DNA of 64,000 nucleotides from Fusicatenibacter saccharivorans (GCF_027667425.1 NZ_JAQEGR010000005.1:169341-233340); one strand, 5' to 3'; positions 25,128-33,835 are shown, counted from the first letter of the stretch. Notes: generated from the sequence alone by a model not told the origin. Numbers and translations are program-made.

Positions 25128-25152
25128 AGCCGCTGTTTTCTCGAATTTAAAT

Positions 25153-25181
25153 TTGACAGAACGCAAAAAACATGGTAATTT
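25153..25181 (+). promoter_or_regulatory. Promoter of the DUF6465 gene
   Basis: TTGACA, 17 bases, then TAATTT. The -35 is perfect; the -10 is weaker. Confidence 0.6.
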
Positions 25182-25212
25182 ATTAGAGATATCGCATAGA
25201 GGAGTGAATAAA

Positions 25213-25692
25213 ATGAATAAAAGAACCATGAAAAAAATGGCCAAAGCGAAACAGCAGGCTGCAGAAGCTGCAAAAACAGCGGAAACCGTTGTAAAGACAG
25301 CGGCACCGGCAAAAGAAGTAAAACCAACGACTGAAAAAACCTTACATACAGAAGCAGCAGAAGGAAAAGCAGAAGCTGCAAAAGAGCCGAAAAAAGCAAC
25401 CAAAAAAGAAACCGTTAAAAAAACAGTAAAAAAGGAGACCACGGAAACCATGGCAGAAGCAACCAAAACCCCACGTAAAATGACAAAAGTATCTGATACC
25501 GTTCTTGAGATCTTCGAGACAAAAGTATCTATGAAAGACCTCGAAGCAGTCATCAAAAAAGAAGTAAAAGCAAACGGATTAAAAGGCGAGATCAAAATCT
25601 ACCTGAACGCAGAGCAGAGAGCCGCTTACTACACCGTAGACGGACAGGGATCTGACGATTTCAAAGTAGATCTGACCACTCTTGCTGAATAA
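25213..25692 (+). CDS. DUF6465 family protein with histone-like Lys/Ala-rich N terminus
   Basis: About 159 residues. The first 90 are low complexity and strongly basic (Lys/Ala/Thr/Glu, with KKATKKETVKKTVKKE). This resembles histone H1 or phasin-like tails and could contact nucleic acid. The last 65 residues form a compact DUF6465-type domain (ILEIFETKVSMKDLEAVIKK in outline, then GEIKIYLNAEQRAAYYTVDG). Function is unknown in the family. The start is the ATG at 25213 after GGAG, not the longer frame running back into the alcohol dehydrogenase end. It is a stand-alone gene with its own promoter and a very strong terminator, so probably well expressed. Confidence 0.8.
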   Translation: MNKRTMKKMAKAKQQAAEAAKTAETVVKTAAPAKEVKPTTEKTLHTEAAEGKAEAAKEPKKATKKETVKKTVKKETTETMAEATKTPRKMTKVSDTVLEIFETKVSMKDLEAVIKKEVKANGLKGEIKIYLNAEQRAAYYTVDGQGSDDFKVDLTTLAE

Positions 25693-25732
25693 TTTTTCTG
25701 TCAGCTGATCTATCAGAACAGACCAAAAGCGG

Positions 25733-25779
25733 CATGTCCGAAACAAAGTCTTCCGGATTTTGTTTCGGACATGTTTTTT
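25733..25779 (+). terminator. Strong terminator of the DUF6465 gene
   Basis: CATGTCCGAAACAAA pairs perfectly with TTTGTTTCGGACATG (15 bases) and is followed by six T residues. Confidence 0.95.
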
Positions 25780-25822
25780 GCTGTCTGTTCCCAAACCCCA
25801 AAAAACGACAAGGTATTTTTCT

Positions 25823-27208
25823 ATGAAAACTGTAAACCATCTCGGAACCGATCCGATCGGAAAACTGGTTCCCCGTATTGCTTTTCCGAGCATGCTGGCA
25901 CAGTTCGTGAGTGTTCTGTACAGCATTGTAGACCGTATGTACATCGGCCACATTGCCTCTGTCGGTGATCTGGCGCTCGCGGGTGTCGGCGTCTGCGGTC
26001 CCATTCTCACCATGATCGGCGCGTTCTCCTCCCTCATCGGGGTCGGCGGCGCACCGCTGCTCGGCATCCGGCTCGGAGAGAAAAATGAAAAAGAGGCATC
26101 CCGCATCCTGGCTAATGCGTTTCTGATGCTTGTTTCCCTGTCTCTCGTTCTGACAGCCGCGGCGCTTTTTTTAACCCGCCCGATGCTGATGGCATTCGGA
26201 GCCAGCACCGTTACGTATCCTTACGCCAGAGCCTATTTTATGATCTACGTTTCCGGCTCTGTGTTTGCGCTTTTATCGACCGGCCTGAACCAGTTTGTGA
26301 TCTGCCAGGGCTTTGCCAGTGAGGGAATGAAATCTGTTCTGCTAGGCGCCGTCCTGAATCTGCTGCTGGACCCTGTGTTTATCTTCGTTCTGCATCTCGG
26401 CGTGCGTGGCGCAGCAATTGCAACCGTGCTCTCCCAGATCGCAAGCTGTCTGTATGTGCTGCATATTCTGTTCGGAAAGACGATTCCGATCCGCATCACC
26501 TTCGGCGGGTATTCATTTGCGATCATGAAACGCATTCTGACAGTCGGTTTTACTCCGTTTCTAATCATTGCCATCGACAATGTGATGATCATTGCGATGA
26601 ACGCCGTCCTGCAGCGGTATGCACCCGCCGGACAAGGAGACAGCTTCATCACCTGTGCAACGATCGTTCAGAGCTTTATGCTGATTATTACGATACCGCT
26701 CGGCGGAATCAGCGGCGGAACGCAGTCAATCCTCGCATACAATTATGGAGCTGGAAATTCCGGGCGTATTCTTGAGGCACAGAAAACCATCATCGCACTC
26801 TGTGCCGGATTTACGACCTTGATGTTCCTCGTCTCCAATGCCGCCGGAACGCTGTTTGCGCAGCTTTTTACTTCCGATCCGCAGATCGTCTCGATGGTGG
26901 TCCGCGCGATCCATATTTCGACACTCTCAGTCATTCCGCTCGGCATTCAGTACGAGATTGTAGACGGCTTTACTGCAATGGGCTGCGTGCGCTATTCGTT
27001 TGCACTCTCCTTCTTCCGGAAATTCGTCTACTTTACCGCTCTGTTTCTTCTGCCGCGGTTCTTTGCACTGGAAAACATCTTCTACGTGGAACCTATTTCC
27101 GACCTGATCGGGCCGGTTGTCTCAATGATTGTTTACTGGACTTCGATTCAGAAGATTCTGAAACAGCGGGAAGAGGCGGTACGGCTGATGCACACAAAAA
27201 AAGCATAA
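25823..27208 (+). CDS. MATE family efflux transporter
   Basis: About 461 residues, roughly twelve membrane spans in two homologous halves. Conserved MATE features include PRIAFPSMLAQFVSVLYSIV and DRMYIGHIASVGDLALAGVG near the N terminus, and a repeat-half start near KRILTVGFTPFLIIAIDNVM. These pumps export drugs or metabolites using Na+ or H+ gradients; the substrate is unknown. The start is the ATG at 25823 after AAGG; the longer frame begins inside the preceding terminator. A bidirectional terminator follows. Confidence 0.92.
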   Translation: MKTVNHLGTDPIGKLVPRIAFPSMLAQFVSVLYSIVDRMYIGHIASVGDLALAGVGVCGPILTMIGAFSSLIGVGGAPLLGIRLGEKNEKEASRILANAFLMLVSLSLVLTAAALFLTRPMLMAFGASTVTYPYARAYFMIYVSGSVFALLSTGLNQFVICQGFASEGMKSVLLGAVLNLLLDPVFIFVLHLGVRGAAIATVLSQIASCLYVLHILFGKTIPIRITFGGYSFAIMKRILTVGFTPFLIIAIDNVMIIAMNAVLQRYAPAGQGDSFITCATIVQSFMLIITIPLGGISGGTQSILAYNYGAGNSGRILEAQKTIIALCAGFTTLMFLVSNAAGTLFAQLFTSDPQIVSMVVRAIHISTLSVIPLGIQYEIVDGFTAMGCVRYSFALSFFRKFVYFTALFLLPRFFALENIFYVEPISDLIGPVVSMIVYWTSIQKILKQREEAVRLMHTKKA

Positions 27209-27222
27209 AAAATCTCATATCA

Positions 27223-27281
27223 AAAAAGCTGTTCTTTTCCGCGGAGTTTTCAAAACTCTCACCAGAAAAGAACAGCTTTTT
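27223..27281. terminator. Bidirectional terminator between the MATE and PHP genes
   Basis: AAAAAGCTGTTCTTTTC pairs perfectly with GAAAAGAACAGCTTTTT (17 bases), with an inner GAGTTTT/AAAACTC stem. It serves both converging genes. Confidence 0.95.
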
Positions 27282-27290
27282 CTGCTTCTG

Positions 27291-28064
27291 TTAAAATGTC
27301 TTCGGCATCGGAACGGTTTCCTGTACTTTCAGACCGTATTTTGCTGCCAGCTGCAGTGCCTTCTGTTCCGTCTCCGGATTCCAGACGGCTTTCGGCGTAT
27401 GGGCATCACAGCCGAAAACGGCGGTGTTTCCTTCTTCGCCGGCGATCTTCCAGAACTTCTCGTTCGGATACCATCTTTCTTCCATCAGACCAAGGAAATT
27501 GATCTCCAGCGGAATGTTTCTCTTTTTCACCTCACGGCAGAGTCTCCGGTATTCCCGGTCGAACACTGCTTCGTCGCCGTTGAATAAAAAGAGATCCGGG
27601 TGTGCCAGATACAGGTATTTTCCGGTATCGATGCCTGCCAGGCACTGGTCCACATACTGTTTCAGGTAGCTTCCGTCTGTTGTTCCATGGCCGCTGTAGA
27701 GAATCTTTTCGATCTCATTTCCCAGGCTGTGCTGGCCAAGCACAAAGTACTCAAACGGATAGTCCGACAAAAAATCAATCAGCTGATCCCAGAATCTCGG
27801 GAAATACTCTGTTTCGAGTCCGAGATGGATTTCAATATCCTTGTCATACTCTTTTTTCAATGCCAGCACGGTGTCTACATAGCCTTCCACCTGATCGAGC
27901 CGCATCCGCATGCCGGAATCGTAGCCGTCCGGGAACGGATAAGGCGAATGGTCGGAAAAACCGAGAATTTTAAGGCCGCCCTCAATCGCGCGCTCCACAT
28001 ACTCCCGCTCCGTTCCGTCCGCATGGCGGCACCGCCATGTATGGGTATGATAATTTGCAATCAT
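27291..28064 (-). CDS. PHP-domain histidinol-phosphatase-like hydrolase
   Basis: A 257-residue PHP phosphoesterase of the HisJ type. Metal ligands are seen in NYHTHTWRCRHADG, GFSDHSPYPF, LGLETEYFP, LGQHSL, LAHPDLF and FGCDAHTP. HisJ makes histidinol from histidinol phosphate, but no other his gene is nearby, so the substrate is uncertain. It follows the amino-acid ABC genes by 27 bases and is likely the last gene of that operon. Start: ATG after AAGG. Confidence 0.85.
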   Translation of the reverse strand: MIANYHTHTWRCRHADGTEREYVERAIEGGLKILGFSDHSPYPFPDGYDSGMRMRLDQVEGYVDTVLALKKEYDKDIEIHLGLETEYFPRFWDQLIDFLSDYPFEYFVLGQHSLGNEIEKILYSGHGTTDGSYLKQYVDQCLAGIDTGKYLYLAHPDLFLFNGDEAVFDREYRRLCREVKKRNIPLEINFLGLMEERWYPNEKFWKIAGEEGNTAVFGCDAHTPKAVWNPETEQKALQLAAKYGLKVQETVPMPKTF

Positions 28065-28091
28065 GATCTGTAACCTTCTTTATTTTGTATC

Positions 28092-28961
28092 TTATTCTGC
28101 TGCTTCTTTGGAGATATCCGTTCCAAAATATTTTTCCGAAAGCTCTGTCAGTGTTCCTTCTTCTGCGAGCTCGCCAAGTGCTTTGTTGACTGCCTCAAGC
28201 AGCGTCTTGGTCTCATCGCCTTTTTTCATCGGAATACCGACTTTTGTGGATTCCGGATCGAGACATGCAATTTTGATCTCTGCATCCGGGTGTGCTTTCA
28301 TATAATCGTAATACGTTACCTCTGCGTTCAGAGTTGCATCGATACGGCCGCTTAAGAGAAGCTCGAAAGTCTGCTCCAGATCGTCAACACCGGTAACGGC
28401 TGCGCCATATTTCTCGGCAACTTCTGCATACGTACTGGAAATGGTGTTCGCGGTGCTCTTTCCGTCGAGATCCTCCATGGACTGGATTTCATCGTTAGCA
28501 GAGTTTACGATAACAGCGGTGCGGTTGTATGCGTATGGATCGGAAAAGCTGTATTTCTCAGCGCGCTCCTCTGTGATATCTACGCCGTTTACCATGATAT
28601 CGTACCGGCCGGAATCGATTCCTGCAAGAAGGCCGTCCCACTCACCCTCTACAAAGGTTGCTTTCACGCCGAGTTTCTCTGCGATCTGCTGTGCCACTTC
28701 TACGTCATAGCCGACCAGGTTGTCGTCCTCATCGTGATACGTCCACGGTGCCCAGGTTCCTTCCATTGCCACAACGATCTCACCCTTGCTCTGGATCTGC
28801 TCTAAAAGATCCCCAGACGCACTTGCAGAAGATGCTGATGAAGAGGAAGAAGCACTGCTGTTATCTGCCGTGCTGTTTCCGCATCCGGTCAGTAAAAAGG
28901 ATGATGTCAGGATACCTGCCAGAAATACTGCTGCCATTTTCTTTTTCATAATATTCGCCAC
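28092..28961 (-). CDS. Polar amino-acid ABC transporter substrate-binding lipoprotein
   Basis: A 289-residue lipoprotein with signal peptide ending LLTGC (lipidated Cys at about residue 27) and a Ser-rich linker. The family 3 solute-binding domain follows: GEIVVAMEGTWAPWTYHDEDDNLVGYDVEVAQQIAEKLG, VNGVDITEERAEKYSFSDPY. It captures a polar amino acid outside the cell and delivers it to the permease encoded upstream. A stem-loop in the 110-base gap before this gene may raise its mRNA level relative to the other two. Start after AAGGAG. Confidence 0.92.
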   Translation of the reverse strand: MANIMKKKMAAVFLAGILTSSFLLTGCGNSTADNSSASSSSSASSASASGDLLEQIQSKGEIVVAMEGTWAPWTYHDEDDNLVGYDVEVAQQIAEKLGVKATFVEGEWDGLLAGIDSGRYDIMVNGVDITEERAEKYSFSDPYAYNRTAVIVNSANDEIQSMEDLDGKSTANTISSTYAEVAEKYGAAVTGVDDLEQTFELLLSGRIDATLNAEVTYYDYMKAHPDAEIKIACLDPESTKVGIPMKKGDETKTLLEAVNKALGELAEEGTLTELSEKYFGTDISKEAAE

Positions 28962-28981
28962 TCCTTTTTTGTTTTGTTCTG

Positions 28982-29004
28982 GAAGAAGCTGCCTTTGCTT
29001 CTTC
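28982..29004 (-). promoter_or_regulatory. Intercistronic stem-loop before the binding-protein gene
   Basis: GAAGAAGC pairs with GCTTCTTC around seven bases. It has no T run, so it more likely stabilises or directs processing of the mRNA than terminates it. Hairpins here often allow binding proteins to be made in excess. Confidence 0.45.
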
Positions 29005-29071
29005 TGTTTTCTTTATTGCAAACTGTCCGGATTCCGTGCTCCGGGCAGGATTTGCCGCTTTGCGGGATACC

Positions 29072-29815
29072 TTACTCGTAATGCTGTTCAATATTCTGCA
29101 AAAATGTTCTCGTCCGCTCTTCCCGCGGATTTGCGAAAAATTCCTTCGACGGACCTTCCTCAACGACAACGCCGTTTTCCATAAAGACAACTTTGTTCGA
29201 AACGTTTCTTGCAAAGCCCATCTCATGCGTGACAACGAGCATTGTCATTCCCTCTTTGGCAAGCTGGCGCATAACACCAAGCACCTCGCCGGTCAGCTCC
29301 GGGTCGAGTGCTGAGGTCGGCTCATCAAAATAGATAATTTCCGGATCGGTTGCCAGTGCACGGGCGATTGCCACCCTCTGCTGCTGTCCGCCGGAAAGCT
29401 GATGCGGATAGTAGTCCGCACGGTCCAGCATGCCTACTTTTTCAAGCGCTGCACGCGCTTTTTCCTCCGCCCTGGTTTTTGGCATTTTTCTGCCGATGAT
29501 CAGGCCTTCGGTTACGTTATGAAGGGCTGTTTTGTTCAGGAACAGGTTATAGTTCTGAAATACAAATGCGGTTTTCTGACGGATCGCCGCGATATCTTTT
29601 TTGCTGATGTTGTGGAACGGATATTCTTTCCCGTCAAAGATCAGGCTGCCGCCGTCCGCATGCTCCAGAAAGTTGACACAGCGCAGCATCGTCGTTTTTC
29701 CCGAACCACTCGGACCGAGGATTGCAACAACATCGCCCTGTTTTACTTTTAAATCTACACCTTTTAATACTTCCAGGCTGCCGAACGCTTTCTTTAATCC
29801 TTTAATTTCCAGCAT
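29072..29815 (-). CDS. Polar amino-acid ABC transporter ATP-binding protein
   Basis: A 247-residue ATPase of the GlnQ/HisP group. Walker A GPSGSGKTTMLRCVN, the Q-loop region FVFQNYNLFLNKTALHNV, signature LSGGQQQRVAIARAL, Walker B IIYFDEPTSALDPE and the switch His in VVTHEMGFARNV are all intact. It energises uptake through the permease encoded three bases upstream. Start: ATG after AAGGGG. Confidence 0.95.
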   Translation of the reverse strand: MLEIKGLKKAFGSLEVLKGVDLKVKQGDVVAILGPSGSGKTTMLRCVNFLEHADGGSLIFDGKEYPFHNISKKDIAAIRQKTAFVFQNYNLFLNKTALHNVTEGLIIGRKMPKTRAEEKARAALEKVGMLDRADYYPHQLSGGQQQRVAIARALATDPEIIYFDEPTSALDPELTGEVLGVMRQLAKEGMTMLVVTHEMGFARNVSNKVVFMENGVVVEEGPSKEFFANPREERTRTFLQNIEQHYE

Positions 29816-29818
29816 GGC

Positions 29819-30493
29819 TTATTCCCCTTTTTTCTGATATGTACTCAGTTTCTTCTCTCCGATTCCCTGCAGCTTCGTGAGCACAGTGGAGAACAGCAGG
29901 TAGATCAGTCCTACTTCAATATACAGTGCCAGCGGCTCATGGGTGCGCGCTACAATCCGCTGCGTTACCATAAACATCTCCGTTACGGTGATATTTGCGG
30001 CAAGGGAAGTATCCTTTACCATGGCGATCAGAGAGTTGGAAAGCGGCGGGAAAGCGGTGCGCATCGCCTGCGGAAGGATAATTCTCCGCATGATCTGCAG
30101 ATACGACATGCCGACACAGTAGCCGGCTTCGAGCTGGCCTGCCGGAACGGCTTCCAGGGCCGCACGCATCGTCTCGGCACTGTAGGCGCCCTCATTCAGG
30201 GAAAAGACGAGAACTGCCGCCGGAAACGGATCGATCAGAATACCGGCGCGCGGAAGTCCGTAAAACACAACGAAAAGCTGGACCAGAAGCGGGGTTCCGC
30301 GGAAAATCCAGATATAGAAACGTGCAATCTGACGAAGGCCTTTGATGTTTGCAAACTGTACCATAGCCATTGCCGTCGCAATTACAAGTGCAATGGAAAA
30401 CGAGATTACAGTAAGCGGAATCGTCACCTTAAGGCCCGGCAGAAAGATTTTCCAGAAAGAATCCAGAAGAATATTCCATAATCTTTCGCTCAT
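29819..30493 (-). CDS. Polar amino-acid ABC transporter permease
   Basis: A 224-residue inner-membrane permease of the HisMQ type with about five spans. The EAA loop is seen in EAGYCVGMSYLQIMRRIILPQAMRTAFPPLSNSLIAMVKDTSLA. It is the first gene of permease-ATPase-binding protein-PHP. The amino acid transported cannot be told from sequence. Its promoter has an unusual 19-base spacer with a dyad, suggesting MerR-family control. Start: ATG after AAGGGGG. Confidence 0.93.
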   Translation of the reverse strand: MSERLWNILLDSFWKIFLPGLKVTIPLTVISFSIALVIATAMAMVQFANIKGLRQIARFYIWIFRGTPLLVQLFVVFYGLPRAGILIDPFPAAVLVFSLNEGAYSAETMRAALEAVPAGQLEAGYCVGMSYLQIMRRIILPQAMRTAFPPLSNSLIAMVKDTSLAANITVTEMFMVTQRIVARTHEPLALYIEVGLIYLLFSTVLTKLQGIGEKKLSTYQKKGE

Positions 30494-30530
30494 TTCGATA
30501 TATCCCCCTTATTTTTACATTTTCCTAGAT

Positions 30531-30561
30531 AGGATAACACTTCAAGTCCGCTTCAAGTCAA
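30531..30561 (-). promoter_or_regulatory. Long-spacer promoter with dyad (possible MerR-family control)
   Basis: On the minus strand, TTGACT, 19 bases, then TATCCT. The spacer region (30539-30558) holds the imperfect palindrome ACTTCAAGTCCGCTTCAAGT. An overlong spacer carrying a dyad is the hallmark of promoters activated by MerR-type regulators. No MerR gene is in the window. Confidence 0.5.
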
Positions 30562-30597
30562 GTGTTTTTTCATATACCCCTCCCCCGCATGCAAGAA

Positions 30598-30632
30598 TCC
30601 CCGGGAAACACGTTTTTCAACGGCCCCGGGGA
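30598..30632 (-). terminator. Terminator of eno
   Basis: CCCCGGG pairs with CCCGGGG, with an inner CGTT/AACG stem. The following T run on the minus strand is weak (ATTCTTG). Confidence 0.65.
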
Positions 30633-30700
30633 CACTTATTTATGGTTGGTTTTAAGAGGAAGGATCTTGTCTTTTTTTATGGTATTATGTTATTTACTGC

Positions 30701-32002
30701 TTAGTCCTGTGTCACATTAAATGCTCTTGCACCAGGGTATACAGCGGCCGTTCCAAGTTCTTCTTCGATTCGGAGAAGCTGGTTGTATTTTGCAACACGC
30801 TCGGTACGGCTCGGTGCACCGGTCTTGATCTGGCAGGTGTTCAGGGCAACAGCCAGGTCTGCGATGGTGGTATCCTCGGTCTCACCGGAACGGTGGGAGG
30901 AAATTGCGGTGTAGCCTGCTTTGTGAGCCATTTTGATTGCCTCAAGGGTCTCAGATACAGAACCGATCTGGTTCAGTTTGATCAGGATGGAATTTCCGCA
31001 GCCAAGGGAGATACCTTTTGCCAGACGCTCAGTATTGGTTACAAACAGGTCGTCACCGACAAGCTGTACTTTTCCGCCAAGCTCTGCGGTCAGCTCTTTC
31101 CAGCCTTCCCAGTCTTCTTCATCCAGAGCATCCTCGATGGAGATGATCGGATATTTCTCTACCAGTGCTTTCCAGTGAGCGATCAGCTCTTTGGAAGTAA
31201 ATACAGTGCCGGCTTTCGGCAGTTTGTATTCACCCTTGGTTCCTGTCTTCCACTCGGAGGAAGCAGCATCCATCGCGATCTTGAAGTCTCTGCCTGGCTC
31301 GTAGCCTGCTTTTTTCACTGCCTCAAGAATGGTCTCGATGGCTTCTTCATCGGATTTCAGAGCCGGTGCAAAACCGCCTTCATCTCCAACCGATGTTGCC
31401 AGTCCGCGCTCTTTTAAGATGGCAGCCAGTGCATGGAAGACCTCAGCGCACCATCTTAAGCACTCTTTGAAAGAAGATGCTCCAACCGGCATGATCATGA
31501 ACTCCTGTACATCCAGGCCGGAAGAAAGTGCGTGGCATCCGCCGTTGATGATGTTCATCATCGGAACCGGCAGACGATTTCCGGAAACGCCGCCGAAGAA
31601 GCGGTACAGCGGAATCTCAAGTGCGTTTGCTGCTGCTCTTGCGCAGGCAATGGATACAGCCAGAATGGCGTTTGCACCCAGGCGGGATTTATCTTTTGTT
31701 CCGTCTGCATCGATCATGGCTTTGTCTACAGCGTAGGTATCGGATGCATCCATACCTTTTAAGGTATCGTTGATGACGGTGTTGATGTTTTCTACTGCTT
31801 TCTGCACACCTTTTCCAAGGTATCTTGCTTTATCTCCATCTCGTAATTCCAGTGCCTCAAACTCACCGGTAGATGCGCCGCTTGGTGCCATGCCGCGCCC
31901 TACAACGCCCCCTGCAAGAACAACCTCAGCTTCTACGGTTGGGTTTCCTCTGGAATCCAGAATTTCTCTTCCTTTTACTTCCTCAATTTTCAGGCTCTTC
32001 AC
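30701..32002 (-). CDS. eno: Enolase
   Basis: A 433-residue enolase converting 2-phosphoglycerate to phosphoenolpyruvate. It begins (M)KSLKIEEVKGREILDSRGNPTVE. The metal and catalytic regions (ISIEDALDEEDWEGW, LVGDDLFVTNTERL, SHRSGETEDTTIADLAV) are intact. The start is the GTG at 32000-32002, ten bases after GGAG; starting further upstream would add 19 unusual basic residues. It has its own promoter with a leader that carries a stable hairpin and a small palindrome. Confidence 0.96.
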   Translation of the reverse strand: MKSLKIEEVKGREILDSRGNPTVEAEVVLAGGVVGRGMAPSGASTGEFEALELRDGDKARYLGKGVQKAVENINTVINDTLKGMDASDTYAVDKAMIDADGTKDKSRLGANAILAVSIACARAAANALEIPLYRFFGGVSGNRLPVPMMNIINGGCHALSSGLDVQEFMIMPVGASSFKECLRWCAEVFHALAAILKERGLATSVGDEGGFAPALKSDEEAIETILEAVKKAGYEPGRDFKIAMDAASSEWKTGTKGEYKLPKAGTVFTSKELIAHWKALVEKYPIISIEDALDEEDWEGWKELTAELGGKVQLVGDDLFVTNTERLAKGISLGCGNSILIKLNQIGSVSETLEAIKMAHKAGYTAISSHRSGETEDTTIADLAVALNTCQIKTGAPSRTERVAKYNQLLRIEEELGTAAVYPGARAFNVTQD

Positions 32003-32039
32003 TTTTCGTGTGCTCCTTTCTCGTTTGTTTCTGGAGTTT

Positions 32040-32073
32040 CCCGCCTGCGAAGTGTCCAAGATCCGCAGACGGG
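32040..32073 (-). promoter_or_regulatory. Hairpin in the eno leader
   Basis: CCCGUCUGCG pairs with CGCAGGCGGG in the RNA (ten pairs including one G-U) around a 14-base loop, between the promoter and the eno ribosome-binding site. It has no T run. It may stabilise the mRNA. Confidence 0.5.
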
Positions 32074-32098
32074 AGATAACAATGATTGATTCACTTTG

Positions 32099-32114
32099 GT
32101 TAGTCTTTACTAAC
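32099..32114. promoter_or_regulatory. Palindrome at the eno transcription start
   Basis: GTTAGT-CTTT-ACTAAC, a perfect six-base inverted repeat with a four-base gap, lies directly downstream of the -10 box. Its layout resembles the apbE operator but the half-site is TTAGT rather than TTAGG. The binding protein is unknown. Confidence 0.4.
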
Positions 32115-32122
32115 TGTAATTC

Positions 32123-32150
32123 ATTATAACTAATTTTTTGAAAATTGCAA
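32123..32150 (-). promoter_or_regulatory. Promoter of eno
   Basis: On the minus strand, TTGCAA, 16 bases, then a perfect TATAAT. Confidence 0.7.
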
Positions 32151-32199
32151 GTGGGTAAAGTGATACTTTTTCTCAGAAATGCAAAAAGTTTTTCTGTTC

Positions 32200-32628
32200 T
32201 TATTTTTCCTGTTTAAATGCCTCTTCCAGCGTATGCCATCCAAGCACTGCACATTTCACTCTTGCCGGCATGTGGGAGATGTCCTTCAGTGCACCAGCCT
32301 CCTCGAGTTTGTCAATCTCCTCGTCGGATGCTTCTCCTTTGATCATGCGCAGAAACAGATTTCCCAGGCGCAGTGCCTCGTCCTTCGTCTTTCCGATGAT
32401 CATGCCGAGCATAATGTCCGCCGATGCCTGCGAAATCGCACAGCCGTCGCCCACGAACGCACCGTCCGTGATCACATCGCCGTCGACTTTTAATTTCAGC
32501 CAGATATCATCGCCGCAGCTTGGGTTGACGCCCTCGAGTACGATGTCCGCATCCGGCAGATCATGCTTGAATTCCGGACGCAGATTGTGCTCCGTCAAAA
32601 TTTCGTTATAAAATCCTCTACTCTCCAT
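32200..32628 (-). CDS. sufU: SUF iron-sulfur assembly protein SufU
   Basis: A 142-residue SufU, the zinc-dependent sulfur acceptor that works with SufS in Gram-positive bacteria. Zn/sulfur ligands are seen in NPSCGDDIWL, GDGCAISQASADIM and ARVKCAVLGWHTLEEAF. The Cys, Asp and Cys pattern is complete. The ATG ending at 32628 lies eight bases after AAGGAG and overlaps the end of sufS by 11 bases, implying coupled translation. It is the last gene of sufCBDSU. Confidence 0.95.
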   Translation of the reverse strand: MESRGFYNEILTEHNLRPEFKHDLPDADIVLEGVNPSCGDDIWLKLKVDGDVITDGAFVGDGCAISQASADIMLGMIIGKTKDEALRLGNLFLRMIKGEASDEEIDKLEEAGALKDISHMPARVKCAVLGWHTLEEAFKQEK

Positions 32629-33835
32629 AGCCCATTCTCCTTCTGATTGTGGATACACTTTCGATCAGTGCATCAATCTCTTCCGGTGTATTATAAAACA
32701 TCATGCTGGCTCTTGTCGAACTTCGGACGCCAAGATATTCCAGAAGCGGCTGTGCACAGTGGTGGCCTGCCCGCACATCGATGCCGTCAGAAGAAAGAAT
32801 TTCGCTCACATCGTGCGGATGCACGCCGTCAATCGTAAACGAAACGATGCCCGTATGGTTGGCCGGATCTTTGGAACCGAGGATATGAACGTACGGCAGC
32901 GCGCCGAGTCCTTCCATAGCACGTTGCGTCAGTTCCAGCTCTTTTTTCTGGATATAATCAAATCCTTTTTCCTGCAGATACCGGATCGCTGCGGCCAGCC
33001 CCACCGCACCGGCTGCATTTACCGTTCCCGCCTCAAATTTCTGCGGAACCGGTGCAAAAACGGCTCCGTCGCGGTGAACGGAATCGATCATCTCGCCTCC
33101 GGTTAAAAACGGCGGCATTTTTTCCAGCAGTTCCAGTTTTCCATACAGACAGCCGATTCCCATCGGGCCCATCAGCTTATGGCCGGAAAAGGCGAGAAAA
33201 TCTGCATCCAGCGCATGTACGTCGACCGGCATATGCGGAACGCTCTGGGCGCCGTCCACAACGACAACGGCTCCCACGCGGTGCGCCATCTCCGTGATTT
33301 TCTGGAGCGGATTCACGCAGCCGAGCACATTCGATACCTGCGCAACAGCCACAAGACGTGTTCTCTCATTAATGCCCTTTTGGAGCTCCTCATCGGTCAG
33401 CTCGCCCTCACTGGTACATTCCAGATAATGGAGCTTCGCCCCAGTCATACGCGACACCATCTGCCACGGAAGCAGATTGCTGTGATGCTCCATGATTGTT
33501 ACAGCGATCTCGTCGCCTTCCTTTAAAAAGTTCAGGCCATAGCTGTATGCCACAAGGTTCAGGCTTTCCGTTGTATTCCGGGTAAAAATAATCTCCTCCG
33601 GCTCTTCTGCATGAATAAACTCCTGTACGGTCTTTCTTGCCTCCTGATAGCTCTCCGTCGCCTCCAGGCTTAAAGGATAGAAGCCTCGCAGAGGATTTGC
33701 ATTTTTCTGTTCGTAAAATTCCTGTACTGCAGCAAGAACGCATGACGGGCGCTGTGCCGTCGCCGCGTTGTCCAGATAGATCGTGTCCATTTGCTGCAGA
33801 AGCGGGAAATTTTTTCTGATGTTATCTGTTGTCAC
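32618..33835 (-). CDS. sufS: Cysteine desulfurase SufS
   Basis: A 405-residue PLP enzyme releasing sulfur from cysteine for Fe-S cluster assembly. The PLP lysine lies in FLAFSGHKLMGPMGIGC. The active-site cysteine lies in DVRAGHHCAQPLLEYLG. The N terminus has IYLDNAATAQRP. The start is the GTG at 33833-33835, nine bases after GGAGG, within the last codons of sufD. It sits between sufD and sufU. Confidence 0.95.
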   Translation of the reverse strand: MTTDNIRKNFPLLQQMDTIYLDNAATAQRPSCVLAAVQEFYEQKNANPLRGFYPLSLEATESYQEARKTVQEFIHAEEPEEIIFTRNTTESLNLVAYSYGLNFLKEGDEIAVTIMEHHSNLLPWQMVSRMTGAKLHYLECTSEGELTDEELQKGINERTRLVAVAQVSNVLGCVNPLQKITEMAHRVGAVVVVDGAQSVPHMPVDVHALDADFLAFSGHKLMGPMGIGCLYGKLELLEKMPPFLTGGEMIDSVHRDGAVFAPVPQKFEAGTVNAAGAVGLAAAIRYLQEKGFDYIQKKELELTQRAMEGLGALPYVHILGSKDPANHTGIVSFTIDGVHPHDVSEILSSDGIDVRAGHHCAQPLLEYLGVRSSTRASMMFYNTPEEIDALIESVSTIRRRMGYGE

